IMG/VR virus record: IMGVR_UViG_3300037245_001394
Location: 1-50,079 of that record
Length of the DNA: 50,079 nt
DNA from: a virus
Strand: one strand, 5' to 3'
Part shown: positions 1 through 8,823 of the stretch, in pieces
How positions within the stretch are numbered: the first letter of the stretch is position 1
How the letters are laid out: every line of letters starts with the position of its first letter
Position numbers and translations under genes: made by a program
Notes under the pieces: model-generated
What the model was told of the DNA's origin: nothing
The model's input: the letters and a program-made list of their open reading frames with translations, nothing else
Database searches by the model: none

Positions 1-18
1 CTTAATAGAGAAAAGACC

Positions 19-56
19 ACACACTATATCCCCGCGGGAACACCAATTTAATACAA
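19..56. repeat. Left copy of 38-bp inverted terminal repeat
   Basis: Positions 19-56 are the exact reverse complement of 49990-50027. The arm contains CCCCGCGGGG-like sequence and an AT-rich flank (TTTAATAC). Sequence outside the arms differs: 18 bases here and 52 bases at the right end. If the molecule is circular or permuted, the two arms form a palindrome around a 70-bp AT-rich spacer. Confidence 0.9.
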
Positions 57-72
57 CCACCCTCATCGGAGA

Positions 73-411
73 TCACAGGATCGCCGTTTTCATCATCTCA
101 CACCAATTCTCGTCGAAATCACGCATCGCCTCGGCCTCGCTCATTCCCAGACCTGTGACCTCCACCTGCGGATCGCTCGACTCACAGCGGAACTCGGACG
201 CCGACTCCTTCACCCGCTCCACCTTCACGCCAATCAGATGACACGGACGTATCGGCTTGCCTTCGTCATCACCCTTCAACATCTTGACAGCCAACGTGGC
301 GAGATAAAACTCCCTCGCCAGCTGCGACATCGCCCGACCGAGCCGACTCATCAGCACGTCGAACTCCGCCTTCCGCTTGTCCAGTTCCCGTGTCGTCATC
401 GATCCGATCAT
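73..411 (-). CDS. Hypothetical protein (112 aa)
   Basis: I do not recognise this last gene of the leftward set. The product is charged, with a helical N-terminal half (TTRELDKRKAEFDVLMSR) and a C-terminal part that resembles small phage proteins made of a beta region followed by a short helix (SEAEAMRDFDENW). I chose the start at 411 because GGAG lies six bases upstream. The frame is open back to 477 with a weaker GTG and another ATG at 423. A 7-bp hairpin lies just upstream. No function is proposed. Confidence 0.7.
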   Translation of the reverse strand: MIGSMTTRELDKRKAEFDVLMSRLGRAMSQLAREFYLATLAVKMLKGDDEGKPIRPCHLIGVKVERVKESASEFRCESSDPQVEVTGLGMSEAEAMRDFDENWCEMMKTAIL

Positions 412-426
412 CACACTCTCCATTCT

Positions 427-443
427 TCCCGAACAATTCGGGA
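427..443 (-). promoter_or_regulatory. Short hairpin between two genes
   Basis: TCCCGAA and TTCGGGA form a perfect 7-bp stem with a 3-base loop. It lies between the stop of the MazG-like gene and the start of the next gene. No U-tract follows, so it is more likely an mRNA structure near the ribosome binding site than an intrinsic terminator. Confidence 0.45.
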
Positions 444-485
444 GCTCTAAACCCTTCGACCTTTCAAATAAACCCACTCCCTACG

Positions 486-902
486 CTAAAACTTCTTCCC
501 GCCGTGCATCTTCGACCGTCCGATGTTGAAGACCATCTTCTCGATGACCAGCCTCCCCACGTCCAACTCAAACGCTGCCGACATGTCCATGATCCGAATA
601 ATCACGTCGGCCAACTCCACCGCAAACCCGCGCTCCTCCAAGAGATGGTCATCCGCAGTGTCGCACCGGTACGCCTCAAACGCCTCTGACAGTTCGGAGT
701 GCAGCAGTGCGATGCGTAGCGGGATGTCTGCCACCCGAATACCACCATCCCAGAAACCCTTGTCCGCAGCGTTTTCGTGACAAAGACGCGCAATTTCGCG
801 AAACGCATCACGGAAAATCGTCGCCTGTCGTTGTGATGGTTCGAGCTCCTTCATCCGTTGAAACCTTGCCTCGTCCACTGGATCTCTCTCATTCTCTGGC
901 AT
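486..902 (-). CDS. MazG-like nucleotide pyrophosphohydrolase
   Basis: The 138-residue product resembles the MazG/all-alpha NTP pyrophosphatase family, which hydrolyses (d)NTPs to the monophosphate and PPi. The metal-binding pattern is visible: an ExxE in LLHSELSEAF near residues 68-77 and an ExxD in AVELADVIIRI near residues 93-103. Phage members are thought to adjust nucleotide or alarmone pools; that role is inferred here. The start at 902 has AAAGGGAG eight bases upstream. The open frame extends to 995 but without a better site. It is placed with other nucleotide-metabolism genes of the leftward operon. Confidence 0.75.
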   Translation of the reverse strand: MPENERDPVDEARFQRMKELEPSQRQATIFRDAFREIARLCHENAADKGFWDGGIRVADIPLRIALLHSELSEAFEAYRCDTADDHLLEERGFAVELADVIIRIMDMSAAFELDVGRLVIEKMVFNIGRSKMHGGKKF

Positions 903-996
903 CTCGTCGTCTCCCTTTCTGTTCCATCGTTGTTTTCGGGATGTTCCTACCCTTTGGGCTTCAAACCACCCCAGCAACTCGTTCCGTGCCCCCACG

Positions 997-1221
997 CTAT
1001 CTCTCTTTTATTTTCTTCATCACCACAGCAGCCAACGTGCTGAACACCACAGACGCCACCAACGTCTTGACCGGCTGCCGGTAGATATTGAAACCGGCCA
1101 TCACCAACATCACTCCCACAAGCACGCCGACCACAAACTCACTCTTGGACGTTCGGACGAATCTGACTGTATAGCCGGTCCACCAACCGATCCGTCGCGT
1201 CCAACTTTCGACGTTGTTCAT
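997..1221 (-). CDS. Small membrane protein, two predicted TM segments
   Basis: This 74-residue protein has two hydrophobic stretches, EFVVGVLVGVMLVMAGF near residues 28-44 and TLVASVVFSTLAAVVM near 53-68, followed by a basic tail (KKIKER). It probably sits in the inner membrane. The start at 1221 follows GAGGAG at good spacing. It overlaps the end of the preceding gene by about 80 bases in another frame. I assign no function; a role in host takeover or lysis control is possible but not shown. Confidence 0.65.
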   Translation of the reverse strand: MNNVESWTRRIGWWTGYTVRFVRTSKSEFVVGVLVGVMLVMAGFNIYRQPVKTLVASVVFSTLAAVVMKKIKER

Positions 1222-1408
1222 CCAACTTCTCCTCAAGTGACCGAAACTGCGTCTCGTACAACACCACCACGCGGCGATCGTGCCACGGCACTACCGAAAA
1301 ACACCGCGCATACGGCTTGCGTCGCGTACCCGGAGGATCCATACCCGGCCACTCACCCATCCCAGTCAACTGTCCCATTTTACCTAGAAAAATAGGCGTA
1401 ACCATCAT
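1139..1408 (-). CDS. Hypothetical protein with C-terminal coiled coil (89 aa)
   Basis: The start ATGATG overlaps the stop of the upstream methyltransferase (GGATGATGG), the usual coupling in this phage. The N-terminal half is short and Gly/Pro-rich. The C-terminal half (ETQFRSLEEKLDEQRRKL and on) is a charged heptad-like helix. The family is not recognised. The 3' end overlaps the next gene by about 80 bases, a little longer than typical, so the exact boundaries are less certain than the existence of the gene. Confidence 0.6.
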   Translation of the reverse strand: MMVTPIFLGKMGQLTGMGEWPGMDPPGTRRKPYARCFSVVPWHDRRVVVLYETQFRSLEEKLDEQRRKLDATDRLVDRLYSQIRPNVQE

Positions 1409-2346
1409 CCCATTTCCTTTCGAATGCGCTCACTGGCCAACGCCAGGTACTCTCGGTTCAGGTCAATCCCGACACACTTCCTACCCAACCTCCGACAAAC
1501 GACCGCCGTCGTCCCTGACCCGACGAACGGGTCCAACACCACACCACCCTTCGGACAACCGGCCAGCACACACGGTTCGACGAGCTTCTCTGGGAAGACA
1601 GCGAAGTGCGCTCCATGATACGACCTCGTCGGTATCGTCCAGACCGTCCGCCTATTTCGCGTCTTGTAGTCCGGCCGGTCATACGTCCGAGACTGAGCCT
1701 TCGTGCCCTTCGACGAAACAGACTGTTTCCCAAACGAGCTACCGCCCCGCGTGCCGACCGCCTCCTCGCGTATCGCCGACATGTCGCAGTGGTACTTCGG
1801 AGACTTCGTCAGGAGGAAGAGGTACTCGTGCGACCTCGTGCATCGATCCTTGACAGAATCCGGCATGACGTTCGGCTTCTGCCAGATGATGTCGTTGCGC
1901 AAAATCCATCCAGCTGTCTGCAGAGCGAACGCGGTTCGCCAAGGAATCCCGACGAGGTTCTTCGACCGTAGTCCAGTGACCCGTGTAGCCGCAGGCCGTG
2001 ACATCGTGTCTTGCCGTGCCGGGTTCGTTGGCGAGGAAGTCAAACAATCACCTGGTTTGTCTCCTCGTGGAGACGCCGCATACGTATCTCCCAAGTTCAA
2101 CCACACCGTCCCATCACCCCGCAACACCCGCTTCACTTCCAGAAAAATCTTGACGAGCCGCTCGACGTATTCCTCCGGCGTCTTCTCCGCGCCAAGCTGA
2201 CCCTCCACTCCGTAATCACGAAGCCCCCAATACGGCGGTGACGTGACGACGCACTGCACGCTGTCCTCGTCCAAGCAGCGCAGTACTCGTTTCGCGTCAC
2301 CACCGTAGAGGGTGACACCCCGACACGGCTTTCGTCGTACAATCAT
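1405..2346 (-). CDS. DNA N4-cytosine/N6-adenine methyltransferase
   Basis: This 313-residue enzyme belongs to the beta-class amino-methyltransferases. The catalytic motif TSPPYWGLRDYG is at residues 35-46 and the AdoMet-binding motif DPFVGSGTT is at about 272-280, so the order is catalytic motif first. The family methylates the exocyclic amino group of cytosine (N4) or adenine (N6); the SPPY form is common to both, so the base cannot be fixed. No restriction nuclease lies next to it, so it is probably a solitary phage methylase protecting phage DNA. It overlaps both neighbours by ATGA junctions. Confidence 0.9.
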   Translation of the reverse strand: MIVRRKPCRGVTLYGGDAKRVLRCLDEDSVQCVVTSPPYWGLRDYGVEGQLGAEKTPEEYVERLVKIFLEVKRVLRGDGTVWLNLGDTYAASPRGDKPGDCLTSSPTNPARQDTMSRPAATRVTGLRSKNLVGIPWRTAFALQTAGWILRNDIIWQKPNVMPDSVKDRCTRSHEYLFLLTKSPKYHCDMSAIREEAVGTRGGSSFGKQSVSSKGTKAQSRTYDRPDYKTRNRRTVWTIPTRSYHGAHFAVFPEKLVEPCVLAGCPKGGVVLDPFVGSGTTAVVCRRLGRKCVGIDLNREYLALASERIRKEMG

Positions 2347-2576
2347 GGCCCGCTACTCCCAGAAGGCTGGATGCTGATGCCGTAGTTCATCTCACACCGT
2401 GGACACGCTGCGATTGCGCAATACGCGTAGCCACGCGGCGTATTCTGTCCTCGTGTAACAGTCAGCAGCACCGGATCCGCACCACACCTGGGACACTTCG
2501 CAGTCGCTAGGTCCGTACGAATGACAGACATCACGTCGCTCGGAACGTGCGCAAATCTCGCGTTGAATGCTACCAT
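2343..2576 (-). CDS. Small zinc-ribbon protein (77 aa)
   Basis: Two Cys pairs, CPRCG near residues 28-32 and CPRC near 58-61, are separated by about 26 residues and form a zinc-ribbon pattern. A GGAG site precedes the ATG at 2576. The stop overlaps the methyltransferase start. Several other small zinc proteins occur in this genome (12217-12429, 14612-14827). The role is unknown; nucleic-acid binding is the common function of such ribbons. Confidence 0.7.
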   Translation of the reverse strand: MVAFNARFAHVPSDVMSVIRTDLATAKCPRCGADPVLLTVTRGQNTPRGYAYCAIAACPRCEMNYGISIQPSGSSGP

Positions 2577-2579
2577 GGT

Positions 2580-2972
2580 CTACTCCCCCATCAGTTCGTG
2601 TGCCACAGCCTTCGCCTCCACCGCTGCGTCAAAGAGGGTCCGCTCACTCTCCTCCGGAATTGACCCGTCAGGCGCGTACTTCTTCATCGGCCGCGAGTGA
2701 ACCCAGCCCGTGATCCACTCAAAGATGGACGCCTCGACGTGCAACAGGCCCCGTATCTCACTCGGCGTCGGTGTGTTCAAGCTGAAGCTGGCCTCCTGGT
2801 GACGTTTCTGAACGTAGCCGCCAAAGACGTGCAACGCGAGGTACAATTCGTTGATGCACTCGAAGCAGAACAACCCTACGTAGGCGTCTGCCGCGCAGTA
2901 CTTACTCAAGTTCCACGCCTCCATCGCACCACACGCCACACACGTAGGACACTGTCGCAAAATTACCGCCAT
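2580..2972 (-). CDS. Cys-rich hypothetical protein (130 aa)
   Basis: The N-terminal part holds a cluster of cysteines (CPTCVAC near residues 8-14, a further C near 26, CFEC near 36-39) suggestive of a zinc site. The rest is mixed and acidic at the C-terminus. Two tandem ATGs at 2975 and 2972 follow GGGAG; the second has the better spacing. The start overlaps the stop of the primase-helicase, indicating coupled translation. The family is not recognised. Confidence 0.65.
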   Translation of the reverse strand: MAVILRQCPTCVACGAMEAWNLSKYCAADAYVGLFCFECINELYLALHVFGGYVQKRHQEASFSLNTPTPSEIRGLLHVEASIFEWITGWVHSRPMKKYAPDGSIPEESERTLFDAAVEAKAVAHELMGE

Positions 2973-5095
2973 CATTTTCTCCCAAATTTCGGCCGCACAC
3001 CGATGCGGGCCTTCGTCCACAGTTCTCGTATCTCTTCACTCACCATCACGGCGTCACTGGGTCGCCCGAGTCGTTTCATCCGCTTCTTGCCCACCACCTG
3101 CACCATTCCCAGAAGTTCGAGATCCTCCAGAATCCTCGCGCAGGTGTACCTATGAAGAATGGATGCCGCTGCGATTTCATCTCGCGTTGCTTCACCCCGC
3201 TTCGCAATAAGCATCCGGATCACGTCTGTGTGAAACGGCGCTCCGGTATCGAGTGCCACGCGCTCGACCATTTGATACTGTCGCCAACCGATTGTCTTTA
3301 CGCCATCTACCAACGTCACCGCCACCGCTAGCTTTGCCAACTGCTTCGCCAGCCGTGTGCCGTACTCTGCCTCTGGCTTGTACAGTAGGCGAGCATCTCG
3401 GTCTCGCTCAACCACCGTCCGCAAACGACCAACGAGGACGCACAGGTTCTCCAACCGGCGTATGACCCACTCGGGCAGCCGAGGAACGGCCGATCCACCG
3501 TCACCACCCACCGTCACCGCCAGGAAGTCCGCTACCGTGTCAGCAATCTCACTCTCGTAGTCCGCCGCTGCTGTTACGTTGTGGATGGCGGCCGTGACGC
3601 GAGCACGGTCGGCGTCCAGTCCACCGGTGCGACGCATCTGCAGCTTCACGAGTCGATCGCCCATCGTTGCCTTTGAGTAGGCGTGGATCACCGGTGTTAC
3701 GTTCGCGAGTAGCGTGAACCGCAACTGGTAGAAGCGAGTCACCTGGTTGCCGAAGTTTCGACGCACCTCACCGTCGAACGCACCTCGCAACATACTCATC
3801 ATACTGTCTCGCACCGGCTCCGGCAACTCCAGAGACTCCGTAAAGTCCTTCGCCACCAGGATCATCCCGTCGACCTTCGATAGTAAAGACGGATCCTTCC
3901 CCCCACCCTGCCATCCGCTAATCAGTGATTGTGGAGTCATGTTCGAGCGCATCATCGCTCGGTCTGACGTTTTTAGTGTATTCGTAATCAGCGTCTTGCC
4001 ACCACTCGGAGCAGCGACAAGATACCCCCACAATGGATCGTCTGGGAGTTGCTGTGACATGCACACTGCGAGCACGTATCTCGTAGCAAGACACATTTCA
4101 GAGTCCATCTGGTAGTGCTCTCGCATCTTCGCCAATACGTCCCGTATTGAAGGTCTCTCATGCGAGCTCACTACGCGGAATGAGCGAGCACCGTCTGCAA
4201 GGATGTGTGATTCCGTAGCGTCTCCATCCTCCACACCGCCGGTATCCATGGAATCCTGACGGCGGTGCGTCGGCTTCAGCAATGTGCAGAGGTCGTTCCA
4301 TGACTGCTTCGGATCGAGTTCACTCTCCACCGCGGCCAGGAAGTAGTCCCGTACGTCGTAGCCGTTGGCCAAATCCTCCGGCCAGTTTAGGAAGTTGATA
4401 CTCTTCGCCACGCCGCGCAGTAGTTTCGCGGCCTTCGCTGACCCTCGGTCACCCGCCTCATCACTGTCGTAGCAGATGTTGACGTGCTTTCCTTCAAAGT
4501 GTTTCAACCACTCCTTCTTGAAACAGTCAGCACCCGGAACGCCAAGCACGGCGTCTCCCTTGTAGCCCGCACGCCGCATCATCTCGGACATGGCAATGAC
4601 GTCCCACTCACCCTCACAAAGCCACATCGCATGAACCTGTCCGCGCTTGTACTCCTTCAATCGTTGGAGTCCGAAGAGTTGCGTCTTGCAGCCCGTGGTG
4701 GACATGAGACGACGCCCTCCCTCCTTCCAACGACGGATGTCCATGATCGTCTGCCGCTCAGAGAAGCACGGAACGAGCCAGACGCCGTCTCCATTGTTTG
4801 CTATCCAGAAACGCTTCAGGGCGCGCACGGGCAGCCCCCGCGAGCGGGCGAGCCGTCTGTATTGCGTCTTCCCCGTGTCGTCCCACGCTTGCTTCCAGAC
4901 ATGCTTGAGGAACGTCTGTACGTTGCCGGTCTCGGTACACTTCTTGCAGCTGTACTGACCCGTTAGCTTGTTGGCGTAGAAGTGCCCGCTCTTGTCGCAG
5001 AACGGACACACGCCTACGAACTCGTTGGCTCCGGCTCGTTCGATAAACTCGACGCCGTGGCAAGCATATGGTGTAAGAATCGCTGGTACTTCCAC
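2972..5095 (-). CDS. Bifunctional DNA primase-helicase
   Basis: This 707-residue replication protein has three recognisable parts. A CHC2-like zinc finger uses C30, C33, C50 and C53. A Toprim domain follows, with the glutamate in LCEGEWDVIAM near residue 160 and the acidic motif CYDSDEAGD near 210. An ATPase domain has a Walker A loop, APSGGKT, near residue 365. The C-terminus looks like a winged helix (RDEIAAASILHRYTCARIL). It should make RNA primers and unwind the fork. The start is GTG with GGAAGG eight bases upstream, overlapping the previous stop as TAGTG. It works with the polymerase at 5624-7744. Confidence 0.88.
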   Translation of the reverse strand: MEVPAILTPYACHGVEFIERAGANEFVGVCPFCDKSGHFYANKLTGQYSCKKCTETGNVQTFLKHVWKQAWDDTGKTQYRRLARSRGLPVRALKRFWIANNGDGVWLVPCFSERQTIMDIRRWKEGGRRLMSTTGCKTQLFGLQRLKEYKRGQVHAMWLCEGEWDVIAMSEMMRRAGYKGDAVLGVPGADCFKKEWLKHFEGKHVNICYDSDEAGDRGSAKAAKLLRGVAKSINFLNWPEDLANGYDVRDYFLAAVESELDPKQSWNDLCTLLKPTHRRQDSMDTGGVEDGDATESHILADGARSFRVVSSHERPSIRDVLAKMREHYQMDSEMCLATRYVLAVCMSQQLPDDPLWGYLVAAPSGGKTLITNTLKTSDRAMMRSNMTPQSLISGWQGGGKDPSLLSKVDGMILVAKDFTESLELPEPVRDSMMSMLRGAFDGEVRRNFGNQVTRFYQLRFTLLANVTPVIHAYSKATMGDRLVKLQMRRTGGLDADRARVTAAIHNVTAAADYESEIADTVADFLAVTVGGDGGSAVPRLPEWVIRRLENLCVLVGRLRTVVERDRDARLLYKPEAEYGTRLAKQLAKLAVAVTLVDGVKTIGWRQYQMVERVALDTGAPFHTDVIRMLIAKRGEATRDEIAAASILHRYTCARILEDLELLGMVQVVGKKRMKRLGRPSDAVMVSEEIRELWTKARIGVRPKFGRK

Positions 5096-5286
5096 TACGA
5101 AAACCTTCCCGCGCAGCAGACGCTACACCGTGTTCGACAGAACTTACATCGCTCTGAGAGTAGCCAGCGGTAGTCATTGGGGTATAGTCGCCGAACAATG
5201 CGCCAGTATACGATGTCCCACGCCCTGCCCACCACCCACACGACCCCAAGCATCGCCGATATCCTCACGACCAGTGACTCATCCAT
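5095..5286 (-). CDS. Small membrane protein with Cys-rich tail (63 aa)
   Basis: The start at 5286 follows AGGAG eight bases upstream. A hydrophobic segment, AMLGVVWVVGRAWDIVYW, covers residues 12-29. The C-terminal end carries four cysteines in two C-x2-C pairs (CKFC and CSVC). The frame is open upstream to 5412 but without a good ribosome site. Function unknown; the position between polymerase and primase is the only context. Confidence 0.55.
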   Translation of the reverse strand: MDESLVVRISAMLGVVWVVGRAWDIVYWRIVRRLYPNDYRWLLSERCKFCRTRCSVCCAGRFS

Positions 5287-5317
5287 CACACACTCTCCTA
5301 GCTGTAGTCCCACCCCT

Positions 5318-5608
5318 TCATTTTTCGATTCCGTCCACCACATCGAGTACGACACGATCACCGACATGGACGCGTATGAGGCCGTCATGAACCATCGCGT
5401 GTGCAACCGCATCGAGTGCGGTGGGGTGTGTGGTCGTCGTGGCTCTCACATGGAATGGCGTTGGACGTAGATACCACTTGCCGCTACCAGGACCACTGTG
5501 TAGTTGAAAAAATTGCATCAGTCGTCTGTTCCAGAAAATAGCACCGTCGTTGAGTGTCTTCGCAACGTGTCCGTCTGCTATCGATACGTTGACTTCTATG
5601 TGTGGCAT
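5318..5608 (-). CDS. Hypothetical protein (96 aa)
   Basis: ATG at 5608 follows AAAGGAG. The product is a soluble, mixed alpha/beta protein with a His/Thr-rich middle (VRATTTTHPTALDAVAHAM). No motif is recognised. It sits immediately downstream of the DNA polymerase gene with a 15-base gap and probably shares its mRNA. Confidence 0.6.
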   Translation of the reverse strand: MPHIEVNVSIADGHVAKTLNDGAIFWNRRLMQFFQLHSGPGSGKWYLRPTPFHVRATTTTHPTALDAVAHAMVHDGLIRVHVGDRVVLDVVDGIEK

Positions 5609-5623
5609 AGCGTCTATTCTCCT

Positions 5624-7744
5624 TTATCTGTAGTCCCATCCCCTAATTTTTCGTTTACGATCCCAGGTGGTGAACGTCACCTCCGGATCAACGGGCATCG
5701 GCACGGTCAGATGACCTTCCATGTCTTCCATGATCTTCTTCAATTCCGTCACCACCCGCCACGTCAACTCCTTAATCCGTACCTCGTAGATGTTCTCGTC
5801 GTGGATGGTTAGTACGAGGTGTCCATCGACGTGGTTCTTCTTAAACCAGCAAACCGTGCGACGCATTGCACTTTTGAGAATGTCTGCTGCCGTTCCTTGG
5901 ATCGTGTAGTTGACTCCTCGGTAAGCCATGTCGCGGTCAACGTAGAGCTTTCGACCCCACGCTGTCTCGATGTAGCCACACTGACGGACGGACATCACCA
6001 CCTCCCGCTGGAATTCGTTGATCCGAGGGAACGCATCATCGTACGCCGCAATCTGCTCGATGGCCTCGTCCATCTCGCACCCGATGATGTCGCACGCCGC
6101 TTTTACACCACCACCGTACATCTTGAGGAACGTGAGCTCCTTCGCTTTGCTCTTCGTATTCTTCTTGCCGAGTGCTGCCTGTGACCTGACGATGTCCCAG
6201 CCGTACTTGTCGAGAAAATCGATGCAGATGCGGCGTACCTCCACCGAGCTAACATGGTCTGGATCCTTGACGCCGTAGTGTCTGTGTGCGGCTTCGACTT
6301 TTTCGTTACCTCCAGCGCCGTTACCATCGATCTCAAGTGACCGACTGATCTGGTCGATCGCTCGTTCGTTTCCCTTGCCACCCCAGACTCGGTTCGTAAT
6401 CTCAGTGTGGATCACGCGACCTTTACGAATCGCCTCCAGCATGTGCGGCTCTTGTGCGATCTCCGCGAAGATTCTCACTTCCATACCTCGGTAGTCCAGA
6501 CACAGCCAGGCGTATCCCGGTCGCGGCCCGAACGGCGTACGGGCGTGGATCGGTTCGTGCGAGCGCGTGGCTTCTGGGCTTGGAGGGTTCTGGAGGTTAG
6601 GCTCTGAACAGCTGTAGCGTCCCGTGCGTCCACCCAACTGACGAAAGCTCGGATGCAGGCAGCGTCCACCAGGGTTCAGCGGGTCCGGTATGGACATCTT
6701 CTTGTAGATGGCGAACCACGTAGCGTATCCCTTTGCGACTGAACGGTGTTTGAGAAGATTGTGAACCACCTCGTTATCTTCGTAGAACTGGAGCGCTTTC
6801 CACCCTACACTCGGCTCTCCCGTTGGTGTCATCTTTGTCGGCTTAATTCCAAGGTCGCCGAACAAGAGCTTCTTCATCTGCTTGGTCGAGTTGACGTTGA
6901 TCGAGGCCCACGACAGCCGCTTGACCTCGTTCATGTGGTGCGTGGCAGCCTTCTTGTATTGCTTGATTCGCATCGCCACGTTGTCTGCGCTACACGCGAC
7001 GCCGCGACTCTCCATGTCGTAGGTAACGTGGTGAAGCTCCATCTCGTTGTCGTAGATCGTCTGCATCCCGTTTGTCTCAAGGAGTCCGCGGTACATCATG
7101 AACAGGAGGAGTGTGTACTCACAGTCCATGAGACAATACTTCCGACACAGCTTCGGCCAGCACTGCCGTTGCGACACCGTCAGCAGCTTCCGATGCGTCT
7201 TGACCAGAGCGCGCAACATCCAGTAGTCAGCAGGCACGGCCGCCTTACGCTTCACGGTCCCGTCGATCTGCTCCGTCTCGTCGTACTTCAGGCTCCATCC
7301 CAGCGGACGAGCGAGTCTCCTTGCCTTGCCCGCTGCTTCCAGAATACGCTCGTGTTCCAGCGTGGGATCGTCTGCATATTTCGCGATGAGATTCTTCAGT
7401 GCGAAACTTGGCTCGTTGCTGTTGCAGACGTGGGCCATAAACATCGTGTCGTCGATGAGTCCGAGGGTGTCGATGCCGAGACCTTCGTCAAACATACGCT
7501 GGTCGAACTTCGCATTGTGGAACACCTTGCGCAGACGTGGGTTCTCCATGATCTCCCGCATTTTGCGACGATCGCGGCGGCTGACCTTCGGTTTGCGTGT
7601 GAAGGGGTCCACATCCCACTCGTAGTAAAGACGAGGACCACTCGCGAACACAAAGCCGAAGCCGAAGGCACGGTCGCCCAGCCAAGGATGAACGCCCGTT
7701 GTCTCTGTGTCAACCGCCACGATGTCATCGCACTTCGTTGTCAT
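5624..7744 (-). CDS. DNA polymerase I family with 3'-5' exonuclease
   Basis: This 706-residue enzyme replicates the phage DNA. The N-terminal proofreading domain shows Exo I (VAVDTETTG, D12 and E14), Exo II (HNAKFDQRMF) and Exo III (YCLMDCEY). The polymerase domain shows motif A as DYRGMEVR, closer to the T7-type D-x-x-G-x-E than to DYSQIELR. Motif B is around AKELTFLKMYGGG and motif C is HDE in TIHDENIYE. An insertion of about 60 residues rich in Gly, Asn and acidic residues separates A from B. There is no 5'-3' exonuclease domain. The start at 7744 overlaps the ThyX stop as ATGA. Confidence 0.92.
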   Translation of the reverse strand: MTTKCDDIVAVDTETTGVHPWLGDRAFGFGFVFASGPRLYYEWDVDPFTRKPKVSRRDRRKMREIMENPRLRKVFHNAKFDQRMFDEGLGIDTLGLIDDTMFMAHVCNSNEPSFALKNLIAKYADDPTLEHERILEAAGKARRLARPLGWSLKYDETEQIDGTVKRKAAVPADYWMLRALVKTHRKLLTVSQRQCWPKLCRKYCLMDCEYTLLLFMMYRGLLETNGMQTIYDNEMELHHVTYDMESRGVACSADNVAMRIKQYKKAATHHMNEVKRLSWASINVNSTKQMKKLLFGDLGIKPTKMTPTGEPSVGWKALQFYEDNEVVHNLLKHRSVAKGYATWFAIYKKMSIPDPLNPGGRCLHPSFRQLGGRTGRYSCSEPNLQNPPSPEATRSHEPIHARTPFGPRPGYAWLCLDYRGMEVRIFAEIAQEPHMLEAIRKGRVIHTEITNRVWGGKGNERAIDQISRSLEIDGNGAGGNEKVEAAHRHYGVKDPDHVSSVEVRRICIDFLDKYGWDIVRSQAALGKKNTKSKAKELTFLKMYGGGVKAACDIIGCEMDEAIEQIAAYDDAFPRINEFQREVVMSVRQCGYIETAWGRKLYVDRDMAYRGVNYTIQGTAADILKSAMRRTVCWFKKNHVDGHLVLTIHDENIYEVRIKELTWRVVTELKKIMEDMEGHLTVPMPVDPEVTFTTWDRKRKIRGWDYR

Positions 7745-8823
7745 CGTACGACCACTGATGGCATTTCGAAATGCCACTTCCACCGTTCGTGCATGCACGG
7801 ACGCAACAATTCGATAAACTCTGCTGACAGCCGCTTGAACTCCTGTAGCTGACGTGGTGGTATGGTCCATTCAGCGTCGTCGGTGTCGTACTTCCACAGG
7901 TCAGGAACTGTACCACCACACGCAGACAGCGTGTCTCTCGCCTCCGTGAGTGCGAGGCAGGCGTCCTTCCGGTGGTTTTTCAGGTAGAGCGGACACGGTA
8001 CTCCGACGTCGCCGGTGTTCAGCCGTGTCTGATTGTCAATCTTGTACGGACAGTCTGCGAAGCGCGAGTCCTTGATGCACGGTGGCAGCAGTGCCTGTGT
8101 GACGATTTCACCACAGCTTTCACCGACCGCCTGGACCATGTCCTTCAGAATCCACTTCCACATGCCCAGCTGTGCCAACCAGCATGACCGCTTGGAGATC
8201 AGACCCAGCAATGCTTGTAGGTTGACCGTCCATGTTATCCGGTGCGTGGCACACAGGGGCATGACTTGCCGTGCAATCTCGGGAGCAACGCCACGTCTGG
8301 TGAGTCGTTTGTAGACTTCACCACTTGAGACGACTGCGTTTTTGAAAATCTGGCGCGGCGAGATTTTGGTGTCAGCTATTTCGTCATCAAGTTCTTCTGG
8401 GATGTAGTACCTTCCTTCATCCGCGAACGTGGACAGGTCCATCGTGCGTGACGATTGTGAGAAGAATCCCGCGCTCGACAGTTCGGGGATGATGTCGATG
8501 CCCGTCCGGTCCCCGAACTTGTGACCTACTCGGTGTCGCACGATCTGCTCGCGTAGTGAGATCGGGATGTTCTCAAGTAGGAATGTGAAATGAATTGACT
8601 CAAGGATGGGTGCTCTCATGTCGATAACACCTGCGACGATGCCGTCTACGCGCTTTCTGTAAGCGTCGTCATCGTGCATTCTGTACCTTACGTCGCGTGG
8701 GTGAGCGACGGATTCACTGGCCTCCATCCGGGCGGCGATCCACTGGCAGTACATCGTCTCCACCGGCCAGCGGGTGTATGACAGCAGCGCGGCTGACGGG
8801 TTCGCGTTTTGTTCCGTCGTCAT
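7741..8823 (-). CDS. thyX: Flavin-dependent thymidylate synthase ThyX
   Basis: ThyX makes dTMP from dUMP using FAD, NADPH and methylene-tetrahydrofolate. The diagnostic region begins with REQIVRHRVGHKFGD and continues to SQSSRTMDLS, a stretched version of the RHRxxSxNExSxR signature with an insertion of about 12 residues. The second half keeps the ThyX helix pattern GVAPEIARQVMPL followed by a WTVNLQALLGL region. At 360 residues it is longer than the usual 220-260. The start at 8823 has GGAG nearby but overlaps the preceding gene by 110 bases, so a later start is possible. It supplies thymidylate for replication. Confidence 0.85.
   Translation of the reverse strand: MTTEQNANPSAALLSYTRWPVETMYCQWIAARMEASESVAHPRDVRYRMHDDDAYRKRVDGIVAGVIDMRAPILESIHFTFLLENIPISLREQIVRHRVGHKFGDRTGIDIIPELSSAGFFSQSSRTMDLSTFADEGRYYIPEELDDEIADTKISPRQIFKNAVVSSGEVYKRLTRRGVAPEIARQVMPLCATHRITWTVNLQALLGLISKRSCWLAQLGMWKWILKDMVQAVGESCGEIVTQALLPPCIKDSRFADCPYKIDNQTRLNTGDVGVPCPLYLKNHRKDACLALTEARDTLSACGGTVPDLWKYDTDDAEWTIPPRQLQEFKRLSAEFIELLRPCMHERWKWHFEMPSVVVR

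Noticed and set aside
6746-7852. Long plus-strand frame opposite the DNA polymerase
   Set aside because: It is antisense to a well-supported polymerase gene and shows no domain features.
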